A DNA stretch of 64,000 nucleotides from JAIOQJ01 sp963718635 (GTDB lineage: Bacteria > Planctomycetota > Planctomycetia > Gemmatales > Gemmataceae). Made by a program: the position numbers and the translations under genes. The notes below the pieces were generated by a model that worked only from the letters and a program-made list of their open reading frames with translations, was not told the DNA's origin and did no database searches. Positions 20,144 through 28,960 of this stretch are shown here, piece by piece; position 1 is the first letter of the stretch, and each line of letters begins with the position of its first letter. The DNA lies in the NCBI GenBank assembly GCA_963718635.1, contig OY970367.1, forward strand, positions 5,208,001 through 5,272,000, written 5' to 3'.

Positions 20144-20200
20144 GTTCGTTTTCCCACGATTTTCTCGCAAAGTCCCTTCAGGAAATATTTCCTGAAGGGA
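20144..20200 (+). repeat. Palindromic repeat unit 3 (GGAAATATTTCC core)
   Basis: The unit begins gttcgttttcccacgatttt as in unit 2 and contains a perfect 28-nt palindrome at 20173-20200 with arms TCCCTTCA/TGAAGGGA around the core. The G-C pair of unit 2 is replaced by A-T on both sides. Confidence 0.7.
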
Positions 20201-20364
20201 CTCTGAACTTACTTCGTTAACTACGATTGCGGAGCGGAGAGTTGCTGGGGGGAAAGCATTCCGCTGCACAACGCCTTCGCGTCGCGGCTTACGAAGTCTC
20301 ATTGAACGTGCTCGCGTGAAATCCCATGTACTAGCTTAGGTGCGCTGTTCCGAAGAAATGTTTT

Positions 20365-20460
20365 TTAGAGCATCAAAGTCGCCGGCCTATTCGTCACTGC
20401 ACGATTCTGTTTTCTCATCGCCCAGTACATGCTGTCATCCGCCCGTTCCAACGAACGCGG
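20365..20460 (-). pseudogene. Possible C-terminal remnant of a GGDEF domain
   Basis: The minus strand reads LERADDSMYWAMRKQNRAVT and stops shortly after. This resembles the last helix and strand of diguanylate cyclase domains (ADxALYxAKxxGRNRVV). Nothing upstream is recognisable, because the CRISPR array begins about 100 bases away. If correct, it is the stump of a cyclase gene cut by the arrival or growth of the CRISPR locus. Confidence 0.35.
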
Positions 20461-20557
20461 CCAAGTTGAACTGCGCAGCAATTTGAGAAACGGCCATCTA
20501 GTCGGCCCGCCGATACAGCGACCACCTGCTGGAAATACGAATCGAATGCTACACGCC

Positions 20558-21827
20558 GCTTCATTGGGGCACGGCATCTAAGCCGTGGAAAGGAGCGTAT
20601 GCAACGTCCACAAATGCCCGATGCCAAGGCTTCAATGGGGCCACGGCATCTAAGCCGTGGATAGGCCCGGCCGCCAGCCGCTGCGAATCGGTCTGCGCAG
20701 CTTCAATGGGGCCACGGCATCTAAGCCGTGGATAGCTTCGCCGGAGTTGGAATGAGGTCCACGGCGGGGCGATGCTTCAATGGGGCCACGGCATCTAAGC
20801 CGTGGATAGAAGAAAAAGAAGGGGAAGTAGTCACTCCAACCCCCCAGCTTCAATGGGGCCACGGCATCTAAGCCGTGGATAGACGTTTCTCGGAACAAGC
20901 GTCCGTTGATCGTTATGAGGCTTCAATGGGGCCACGGCATCTAAGCCGTGGATAGACGTCCGAGAGCAATTGGAGCAAATGATCAGTTAGCTTCAATGGG
21001 GCCACGGCATCTAAGCCGTGGATAGACCGAGAGCTAGCCGAGCATTCGCCTGAATATAAACGCTTCAATGGGGCCACGGCATCTAAGCCGTGGATAGCAA
21101 GCGACAGCCAGACGGGCGGCGCGGCAGTCGGCGTTGCTTCAATGGGGCCACGGCATCTAAGCCGTGGATAGTTGGCTTGATCGCAACCAACTGAGGAACC
21201 GCCATGCTGCTTCAATGGGGCCACGGCATCTAAGCCGTGGATAGGACGTGCCCGCGCCCGAGGAAATCGAGGCATTCGCGAGCGCTTCAATGGGGCCACG
21301 GCATCTAAGCCGTGGATAGAGCCATCGGGAGCGTGGACGATACGGAGAAGCTCCGGCTTCAATGGGGCCACGGCATCTAAGCCGTGGATAGGACGCCCTC
21401 ACCTTGCTTCGCGGCAAAGATGTCGGCGCTTCAATGGGGCCACGGCATCTAAGCCGTGGATAGGACTTGTTTGTTCCTCACGGAACCGGGCGACCGTTGT
21501 GGCTTCAATGGGGCCACGGCATCTAAGCCGTGGATAGTGCCATCGCTCTCAATACCGACTGGTGGGATGAACTGGCTTCAATGGGGCCACGGCATCTAAG
21601 CCGTGGATAGGGTAATAGGTTTCGGTCCATCCGTAGGCGTGTTGGCGCTTCAATGGGGCCACGGCATCTAAGCCGTGGATAGAAGGTGAAGTTGCTTAGC
21701 TCCGCCCGCACCATCTGCGGCTTCAATGGGGCCACGGCATCTAAGCCGTGGATAGGACGCTTGGCGGCATCGGCAGTTCGGGCAGCTTCAGGCTTCAATG
21801 GGGCCACGGCATCTAAGCCGTGGATAG
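20558..21827 (-). CRISPR. CRISPR array, 18 repeats of 36 bp and 17 spacers
   Basis: Seventeen identical 36-bp repeats start (plus strand) with GCTTCAATGG and end with CCGTGGATAG. The first, at 20558-20592, is degenerate (35 bp, one deletion, two substitutions). The repeat contains a 7-bp hairpin CCACGGC/GCCGTGG. Spacers are 34-39 bp and all differ. The degenerate repeat marks the left end as the old, leader-distal end. The cas genes lie to the right, so the array should be transcribed leftward from a leader at 21828-22077, giving crRNA repeats that end in CCATTGAAGC, as in type I-G (I-U) systems. No interference genes are present in the window. Confidence 0.97.
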
Positions 21828-22077
21828 CGCTCGCAGCGCAAAACCAATAAAAGGCCGGGTTTAACACCGCTTTTTCGAGCGGGTGTCTGCCCAGGCCTCT
21901 TTTGCGACTCGCTCCTGAAGCAGTCATTTCATAATTACTGCTTCTGCAAGGACTTAAACGCTGCGAGCGGGGTCGGCCTTTTCGAGCGCACCTTGCCGCT
22001 CGAAAGGCCCAAATCGCAAAAAAACACTGCTCAGTTGTCAAAGAGCGAACCGAGTCTAACGGGAGACGCGATATTGA
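21828..22077 (-). promoter_or_regulatory. Putative CRISPR leader
   Basis: 250 bases between the last repeat and the cas2 stop. They contain no gene and several short inverted repeats such as aagcagtcatt...aattactgctt and the cgctcgcagcg/cgctgcgagcg pair. Position next to the perfect repeats and cas2 supports leader function. The promoter itself is not identified. Confidence 0.55.
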
Positions 22078-22371
22078 TTATATGATGACGGCCCCGCGAA
22101 AAGGAGTCGTTAGCGGTGGCGCACCGTAGAATTTCACGCGATCGGGGCTGTCCGATTCGACCGGTCCTAGATCGACAAACATGATGCGATCTTCGATGTG
22201 GTGAATGGCAGGCAGGAGCTTTTCCAAAAGCAAAATTCGCTCACTATTGGTCAGCTCGCAGCGGAACACGGAATACTGTAGTGGCTCCCCAGCGCCGAGC
22301 ATTAATTTGTGAACGACCCGGTAGCGCTTCGGCTCGGTAATGTCGTAACTGATCAAATAAACTCGCCGCAT
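22078..22371 (-). CDS. cas2: CRISPR-associated endonuclease Cas2
   Basis: 97 residues, the usual Cas2 length. It begins RRVYLISYDITEPKRYRVVH, with the conserved Asp (SYDI) of the first ferredoxin-like strand that forms the dimer core. SVFRCELTNSER and IMFVDLGP supply later strands. Cas2 with Cas1 forms the spacer-integration complex. It lies between the Cas4-Cas1 fusion and the array, on the same strand as the fusion. About 185 bases of repeats separate it from the upstream gene, unusual for cas1-cas2, which normally touch. Confidence 0.92.
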   Translation of the reverse strand: MRRVYLISYDITEPKRYRVVHKLMLGAGEPLQYSVFRCELTNSERILLLEKLLPAIHHIEDRIMFVDLGPVESDSPDRVKFYGAPPLTTPFRGAVII

Positions 22372-22375
22372 GTTT

Positions 22376-22558
22376 TAAGTTCCGAGTTCCGAGTTCCGAG
22401 TTCCGAGTTCCGAGTTCCAATCCTGAATTTCTTCTGCTCCCGACAAAAACATATGGGACAAAAAAATAAGATGAATGTTCTTCGGTATTATTTTTCTGTC
22501 CCAATTTTTTTGTCGGGGCTTTCGTTCGGTCCGAATTCCGAGTTCCGAGTTCCGAGTT
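22376..22558. repeat. Heptamer microsatellites and a large hairpin between cas1 and cas2
   Basis: Five tandem GAGTTCC units lie at 22384-22418, and a second short tract at about 22531-22558. Between them an imperfect inverted repeat has arms at 22440-22460 (CCGACAAAAA...GGGACA) and 22497-22516 (TGTCCC...TTTTGTCGG). The second tract abuts the natural cas1 stop codon. The hairpin could attenuate transcription into cas2. Confidence 0.7.
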
Positions 22559-24450
22559 ATCTGACGATAAATCCTGAGTACTTGGGGATTTCGCCCAGCA
22601 GCACGCGCGAGGATGCGAGCTTGAACCTCGAAGATGCGGCGATAGGTGATGCGGTAGCCGAACAGGGGATGCCGGATCGATTCTTCCATTCGCCGTTCGT
22701 ACGCGGCAATAACGGCCTTACGGCCGCTTTCCGTCAGAGCCACCGAATCGACATGTTTCACAAAGTGGTTCGGTCGAATCTCACCGGTGTTAATGAGGTT
22801 CAGCACCACCGAATCGGCGATAATAGGCCGAAACTCTTCCGCCAGGTCGAGCGCCAATGCCGGGCGGCCGTAGCGCGGCCGATGGAAGAAGCCAAGGTAA
22901 GGGTCGAAGCCGACGGCCGTCAGCGTAACAACCCAGTCTTTGGCCAGCATGGCATAAACGAACGACAGCAGCGCATTGACGGGATCGCGCGGCGGCCGGC
23001 GGTTGCGGTTATCGAATTGGAAGCCTTTATCGGGGCCGATCATCTGGGAGAAGCCATCGAAGTAAAGCCGAGCGGCAGAGCCTTCCAAGCCGAGCAGCGT
23101 TTCCGGCGACGCGGCCTTTTCGATATCGACAATCAGGTCGCTCAATTGGCCCAAGGCTCGCTCGGACGTGGCGCCGACGTGCCTTCGCACCAGCGTCCGT
23201 TGATTCTTTGCTTTAGCAGTGATGAACGCCCGCGCCAGTATCAGCGAACGGGCGCCATCCGCGGCGACCTCGTATTGGGCAATGCGCAGCAACACGTTTT
23301 TATGCGGCAGGCCGGTAGTGATGGCGGTGAACCAACCGCCGTAGCTGAAGTGGAGAATCGGTATTTCGGCGGAGGCGATTTCGCGCAAGGCCGGCGCTGT
23401 GACCGAGACATTCCCCAGGATGCAGAGTTGGGAAATATCGATCATCTTCACTTCGCGGTCGGCCTCATCGCGCTGATGGACGACGATGCGTTCGCCCTTC
23501 TTGCCGATGCTCGCGCCTTGCGCCTGGACGTAGACGGGAAGTGCTTCGTCACGGGCAGGCAACATCCGCCGCACCGGCTTTTGTTCCGCCGCCGGGGCTT
23601 GTTCTGTTTCGGCCAGCAACCTTGTTTCATCCGGTAGGCATATTCCGACCAGAGAGCAACGCGGACACTTCGGGCTATCCACCAAGGGCATGGGGATGCG
23701 CTTGCCGGTCGTCATCGCCCGCAGATCTTGAATCAGTTGCCTTGTGCGAGCAATAAGCGCTTCACTAATGGCCACCTGCACGCGCTGCCTTGAGGCAATG
23801 TAATAGATGATGCCAACATTACAGGTGAAGCCGGCTTCCCGCAGGATGAGCGCCTGCACGCAAAGCTGTACGCGATCGGGCTCCCAGGCCGCCTCGGGAA
23901 TGGTAGGGACGGCCCCCTTCTTATAATCGACCGGCGTAGCGACCATTCCCTCAATCTCGAGGAGATCCATTTTGGCGATGACCCCATCCACCGCCGATGC
24001 CAGCATGATCGATCGGGCATGAATCGACTCCGGCGCTTCTTCCTCGGCGGGCTCTGGTTCCGGGGCTTCAGGGGGCGGCTTCACGCTGTCGGTTGGCTCG
24101 TCATCGCCGAAAAGGGATGAGAGATCGGGACTCACCACCTTGGTGCCTCGCCGTTTCTTCGGCGCCGGCTTCGGCCTAGGTATCGGCGTTTCCCGCTGAT
24201 CTTCCCGATCAACATTGCGGTGGCCCAGCCGGCCCTCCAACGTATCCGAACTATGGGCGAATTGGCCTTCCACCAGTTCGTACCACGCCAGCCGAGGGCA
24301 GTAGCAGAACTCGTTCACCATTCGTGCCGGCACGAGGTCAATGTCGGCCAAATCAAAGGCCGTCACCTCCATTCCGGGCGGCTCCGGACTTCCTGGGACG
24401 GCCAAAGGCGCAGCAACAGACGCATCAACTTCCGGAATTAACGGCGTCAT
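22557..24450 (-). CDS. cas4-cas1: Cas4-Cas1 fusion protein, frameshifted near 22605
   Basis: A fusion of about 630 residues. The Cas4 part (1-285) has C49/C51 in EFCYCPRLAWYE, D175 and K177-K178 in VDYKKG, and the C-terminal cluster C262, C265, C271 (KCPRCSLVGIC), all expected for a 4Fe-4S RecB-like nuclease. Residues 82-145 are an unusual Pro/Glu-rich insertion. The Cas1 part (300 onward) has catalytic E456 (LGLEGSAARLYF), H523 (FFHRPRYG) and E538. Near 22605 the frame slips. Restoring CG in ctcgcgcgtg gives LARVLLGEIPKYSGFIVR and the stop at 22557-22559, the normal Cas1 end. As written, the frame runs on through the microsatellite. Cas4-Cas1 fusions are characteristic of type I-G loci and couple PAM-specific trimming to integration. 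Confidence 0.9.
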
Positions 24451-24941
24451 GATCCATTCTCGGGCTCGAAAAAGTGTCTAGCCAATCATGGCCGCAAAAC
24501 GAGACTTGAGTCACCAAAGAAAAAAACAAATTTGAAACATCAGCGTAATCTGTGACGGATGTATCGAATCTTCCATCTTGGGAAATGCGGAATTCGGATT
24601 TCGGAAGGCGAAATGATACCAGTTCGGACATTCGGAACTCGGAGTGCGCAGCATTATTCACAACTTCACGCGAGCAAGGTGTTCAATTCAGCTTGCCCAG
24701 AGTGTATCAAGATGAAATCTCTTGCATTAAATCCCTGACACATTATCTAAAGGGCAGGTTAAAATATCTCGAAAACTTGTTAATATGGGTAATCTGGATA
24801 AGGTTATCTGATCGTTCAAGAATTATTTCAGGAATTTTGACAACGGACATCGCTTTTGCTGAATTCGTGGTCTATGATTTGCATTAGTTGAGGCGAAGGA
24901 CGTTTTGAGTTGACACAATTTTACTCCAAGGAAGGTTCATC
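24451..24941. other. Intergenic region between cas4-cas1 and csrA
   Basis: 491 bases with no convincing gene. The left part holds degenerate copies of the ggaattcgg/gaactcgg heptamer sequence (about 24588-24640). The right part is AT-rich (24700-24880) and presumably carries promoters for the divergent cas genes and csrA. No cas3, cas8 or csb-like sequence was found. Confidence 0.4.
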
Positions 24942-25208
24942 ATGCTCGTATTATCTCGGCGACCCGGCGAAGAAATCATCATTGATGGCAACATCCGCGT
25001 AACGGTTGTTTCCGTGAAGGGTGATCGCGTCCGTATCGGCATCGCAGCTCCCGGCGACGTGCCGGTTGATCGCGCTGAAGTCCATAACCGCCGTAAAGAA
25101 TTTGAGGATGCTCCGGCTCGTGTTTATGCCGGTCACCACGACGAAGAATCGGTGGCACTTGGCGCTTGCTCCCACAAGGGCTCGGCCGACGAAACGCTGA
25201 TCCACTAG
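24942..25208 (+). CDS. csrA: CsrA-family RNA-binding translational regulator
   Basis: 88 residues. The first 50 are canonical CsrA: MLVLSRRPGEEIIIDGN, VTVVSVKGDRVRIGIAAP, and the RNA-contact Arg in PVDRAEVHNRR. CsrA dimers bind GGA motifs in mRNA leaders and alter translation or decay. A ribosome site (aaggaagg) sits before ATG. The C-terminus is about 25 residues longer than the E. coli protein. A second paralogue lies at 44486-44704. It is monocistronic, with a terminator 30 bases downstream. Confidence 0.93.
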   Translation: MLVLSRRPGEEIIIDGNIRVTVVSVKGDRVRIGIAAPGDVPVDRAEVHNRRKEFEDAPARVYAGHHDEESVALGACSHKGSADETLIH

Positions 25209-25239
25209 AATAAATTCATGCATCTGCAGCAAGCATTCG

Positions 25240-25274
25240 AAAAAAGCCTACGGACAGGTTCCGCGGGCTTTTTC
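25240..25274 (+). terminator. Terminator after csrA
   Basis: AAAAAGCC-TA-CGGA pairs with TCCG-CG-GGCTTTTT, giving a stem closed by A-T pairs and ending in a T run. Confidence 0.8.
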
Positions 25275-25365
25275 TGTTTTAGGTTGAGCACTTTGCGTAG
25301 AGTCGATCTCAAACCTGCTTCATCATTAACTTCAACTTTGTCTTGAATCGCATGACATTGATCGA

Positions 25366-25485
25366 CACACTAACCCTATGCGTTAGCGCGGCAGCCTCCG
25401 ACACGTCAGCAGGGTTCTGCCTCTTGCGCTGAGTGTATCGCTGACGCTTCAGGGCCCAACCTCGCTAACGCGTCGGGTTAGTGTG
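25366..25485. repeat. Planctomycete-type intergenic palindrome (REP-like)
   Basis: The left arm cacactaaccctatgcgtta (25366 on) pairs with the right arm taacgcgtcgggttagtgtg (25466-25485). A related element occurs at 43682-43785. The 'cactaaccc..gcgttagcgagg' sequence is, to my knowledge, dispersed in many planctomycete genomes. Function unknown. Confidence 0.6.
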
Positions 25486-25566
25486 ACGCGCTGCCTGTAA
25501 AACGCACCACGCTTTAAACCTTTATAGCGCCGTAGCCTTTCCACCGACATAAGTCCGGAGTCACTC

Positions 25567-28500
25567 ATGGCGGAACCCGATCGCGAATGGCGAACGATGC
25601 CGAGCCGACAGTTGTCGTCCGCCAGGTTGATTCTCTTTTTAATGATCAGCGCCGGGATACTGTTTGGCCTGATGGCAGCCATTGACGTGCCGGCCCTTCT
25701 GCACGACCAGCAAGTTCCGGAAAAGCCTGCACCCGCGGCCGCATCGACTTCGTTATACCGGCCTGCGGAAAAGAGAATGACATTGATCGTTGTTGACCAA
25801 GCAGCGAAGATGGCACTGCGTCATGAGTTGGCCGAGGAACAATTTCATCATTTCTTCAACAGCGTTGTCGGCGAGCTTCCTGAAGGCGAATTGAACGCTG
25901 TTTGGCAAAGTATTCAAGACAGTCTCGCCGATGAACTGACGGCACTGACAGCTACCGTCATAAATCCATTGCATCAACCCGATTGTTTAGCCAGCGTCGG
26001 CGGCGCCGCCCTAATCGTCGCTCCCTCCACGCAGCAGGCAAATGTTCAAGTGCAACGGATCAAGGAACGAATGGTTGAGCAATTGCTTAATCACATCCAC
26101 AAAGATCGGCAGCGGGTGGCGATCGAGGAATTGCGCGGTATAGCCAATGACGTCAGCCTGCAGATTGCCGAACGTTTCCAGAAGGATTTGGACGAAAAAA
26201 TCGGCCGTCCAACGGCGGAGCGAATGAACGTAACTCGACAGAAGGACTCAGCACTGCGTCTGAAAGACCTCGAGACTGCTGCGGCCGCGTTGTCGGAGGC
26301 GTCGCAATCAGCGGTCGAAGCTGCCAAGACTCTCGAGGGTCTGACCGACAAGCTGAAAGATGGTTATGAGACACTCGTCGCTGCTCGGGCGAAGAAGGAT
26401 TCGCCAGCCGCGCTTAAAGCGGCAGCGGCTCTCCGTGAACTGCGAGCTCCCCTCTCGGCTTCGACCTTTTCCCTCGGCACGTCGGCACGTAAGCTTGGCG
26501 CCGTCAGTTCCAAGCTCGAATTCTCACCGGTCCTAAGCGATGCAACGGAAAAGGCCGTCAAGCTGTTCGATATTGCTCACGACACTTCGCGTGAGAGCTC
26601 GCTGGCCATGTCCGACTTAAAGAGTGATGCGGTTTACACCGCCGCGGTGAGCGGCGCCAAACGAGCGCGAGAGGCCGCCAAAGCCGTTGAGCCGGTGCTA
26701 GCGGCGACCCAGATAGCTGCCCTGCGCGAACAGGCAGCGTTGAGCGCGGAACTGGCTGCCGTCCTAGCACGGCAGTGCGAACGCATCGCGACTCCTAAAA
26801 TGCCGGATGACAAGAAAGATCCAGTTGCTGAAGCGGCCAAAAGGAACGACCAGATCACGCGCGACCTGGCAGCCTTGCTTCAGCAGGGGCAACAACTTGA
26901 GAAGCAGCTGCTCGCCGTTCGCCGCTCCGAGATCGACACAATGTCCGAAACGGCAGTCGCTGCCGCGCGATTGAAGGACGTCATCGCTGAATGCAAAGCC
27001 GTTCAATTGGCATTCACCGAACGGAAAGCGCTCAATGAGGTTTCGACGACTCTGAAGAAAGTCGATGAATTGTTGATGCACTGCGACAAGGACTTCACAG
27101 CTATTCAGATTAAGCTCGGGCTTAAAGAAGAAACTAATCCGGCGATAAACGCCCGCAAGCAGATGGAATTGTTAGCCCGTGACCGCAAGTTCCTGCGCCG
27201 ATCAAGGAGTCGTTCGAACACCTTTACCTCGAACGGGTGAAAGACCAGGTGATCAAGAAATTTCAGGTTGGTTCAATGAAGCGAATGCAGGTTGACCGCA
27301 TCACCGACGGCAAATTGATTGCCCGGCTTAACGCCGAATTGGACAGGCTCTTTGGCCTGGAATTATTGAGCCGTATTGATGCCGAAAAGGCACTGCAGCA
27401 ATCAATCGAACAAAACTTGCCGCCCGCACTCGGCGGTGATGCACCAGGCCGGCAAGACGGCTTCAATGTGGGTGTTGCACAGCAATCGGTCGATAGCCTG
27501 GTCAATAGCTCGATGCAGTATATCGTCCAATCGGCCATGCACAGCCCGATGCTCTCGCAGTTCATGTATCGTTCTTTCAAAGAATCGCCGCCATCAAATT
27601 TGCAGATGCGCGTTGAGAATTATCACAAACAATTAGTCTCCGGCCGTGCCGACCTGTTGGGCCAAGCGGACGAAGCCGCCTTGACGGAGGCTCGGCGGCG
27701 GGCCATTGATCGCAGTCTCGGTCGTCAAGCGAAAGCAGCGCAAGGCGAAGCGTCTGCCACAGAACAAATAGATGTCGGCATGCACGCGCCGTCGGCTTTG
27801 CTTGCCCCTCGCCCTTGGCGCAACGGGAAATTGGTGGGGAATAGGGTGCGCAGGCTACCGACGATGGAAAAAAGCAATCGGTTCGCCACCGCGCCGTTTG
27901 ACGCTTCTTCACGGATTGTCGTTGATGGCAAACTTGACGACTGGAACGGTATAGCGCCCATCGGACTCGATCCAGTGCTTGAAGGCAAGAACCCTGGCAG
28001 TGTGAAGGCGCCCGTGCAGAAAGTCTGGATCGCCTGGAGCAGTAGCGGGTTGCTCATCGCTGTTGATGTGATCGACACCACGGGCAAACTCGAAAACGAT
28101 AGGCCGCTTGAAGAATTTTGGAAAAACGATTCCATCGAGGTCTTCATCGATACGCTCGACACGAAATTCTCCAAGCGGACGGAAGCGCATACGCACCAGT
28201 TCTTTGCTTTCCCGTTCGGGCATGCCACCGATTCGGAGAGCGGAGGGTACGAACTGCTGATCTCCAAGCAAGGAACCAAAAGGATAGCCTATCCCGCAAA
28301 TGTCATCCGGCGCGTCGCCCAGCGGACTCCCAAGGGTTGGTCCATGGAACTCCTCATCCCCAAGGAGTTGCTCTCTCGCGAAGACATCGAGTCAGGCCGA
28401 GTGGTCGGCTTCAACTTGCAGATCAATACCGGCAGCGACACCTGCCACTACTTTACCTATCAGAAGAAGTTGACGCCAAGCACTCATCCGGAAATTTGGG

Positions 28501-28910
28501 GTGACCTGCAATTGCTCGGAACCGACGCATTTCTGTCCGTTCTCGACGATGCCGGTGAGCGACTGGAAACGGTTTGTCCCGGCCGTCCGATCCGGGTACG
28601 GGTGGTCGATCCGGATATGAATGCCGACGACCAGAAGTGTGATCGTGTGAGTGTGATCATTCGAACCGAAGCGGGCGAGGTGGAGACGCTTCTCTTAAAG
28701 GAGACAGGGCCTTCAACCGGCGTGTTCGAAGCAGAAATGCAGACACGCCTGAGCACTGGCAACCATTTTCCCGGTGTTCTATCGTTATTCGAAGGCGAGC
28801 GAGTTTCCGTCATCTATGTGGATCAGGCGCAGGCCTTTGGTGAACGCGATGTAACTCTGAAGATGAATGTCGCCGTAGGGCTGTTGGGTAAGGCGGTTGG
28901 CGCCCGGTAG
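25567..28910 (+). CDS. Membrane-anchored coiled-coil protein with C-terminal CBM9-like domain, frameshifted near 27215
   Basis: Two frames of 557 codons each join near 27215. The sequence cctgcgccgatc with two GC units restored reads FLRAPIKESFEHLYLERVKD, giving about 1115 residues. An uncleaved N-terminal anchor (ARLILFLMISAGILFGLMAA) is followed by about 600 residues of Ala/Lys/Glu-rich helix with coiled-coil character. Residues around 780-960 match a family 9 carbohydrate-binding module (IVVDGKLDDWNGIAP, FWKNDSIEVFIDT, GWSMELLIPKELL). The tail is beta-rich (VRVVDPDMNADDQ). It is probably a surface or periplasmic scaffold that binds polysaccharide. It converges with the GH5 gene, which suggests a shared carbohydrate theme. 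No enzyme motif was found. Confidence 0.65.
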
Positions 28911-28960
28911 CGACGAGGGTTGAGTTTGCCGCAGCGCTGGTTAACCTCACGAGCAACACT

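Noticed and set aside
20650..22041. Long minus-strand frames encoding a repeated IHGLDAVAPLK peptide
   Set aside because: They are translations of the CRISPR repeats with spacers in between and have no independent coding evidence.
28810..28960. C-terminal extension of the GH5 enzyme overlapping the CBM9 gene
   Set aside because: Restoring GC at two sites gives a natural stop at 28961. The overlapping extension is the antisense of a well-formed coding frame.
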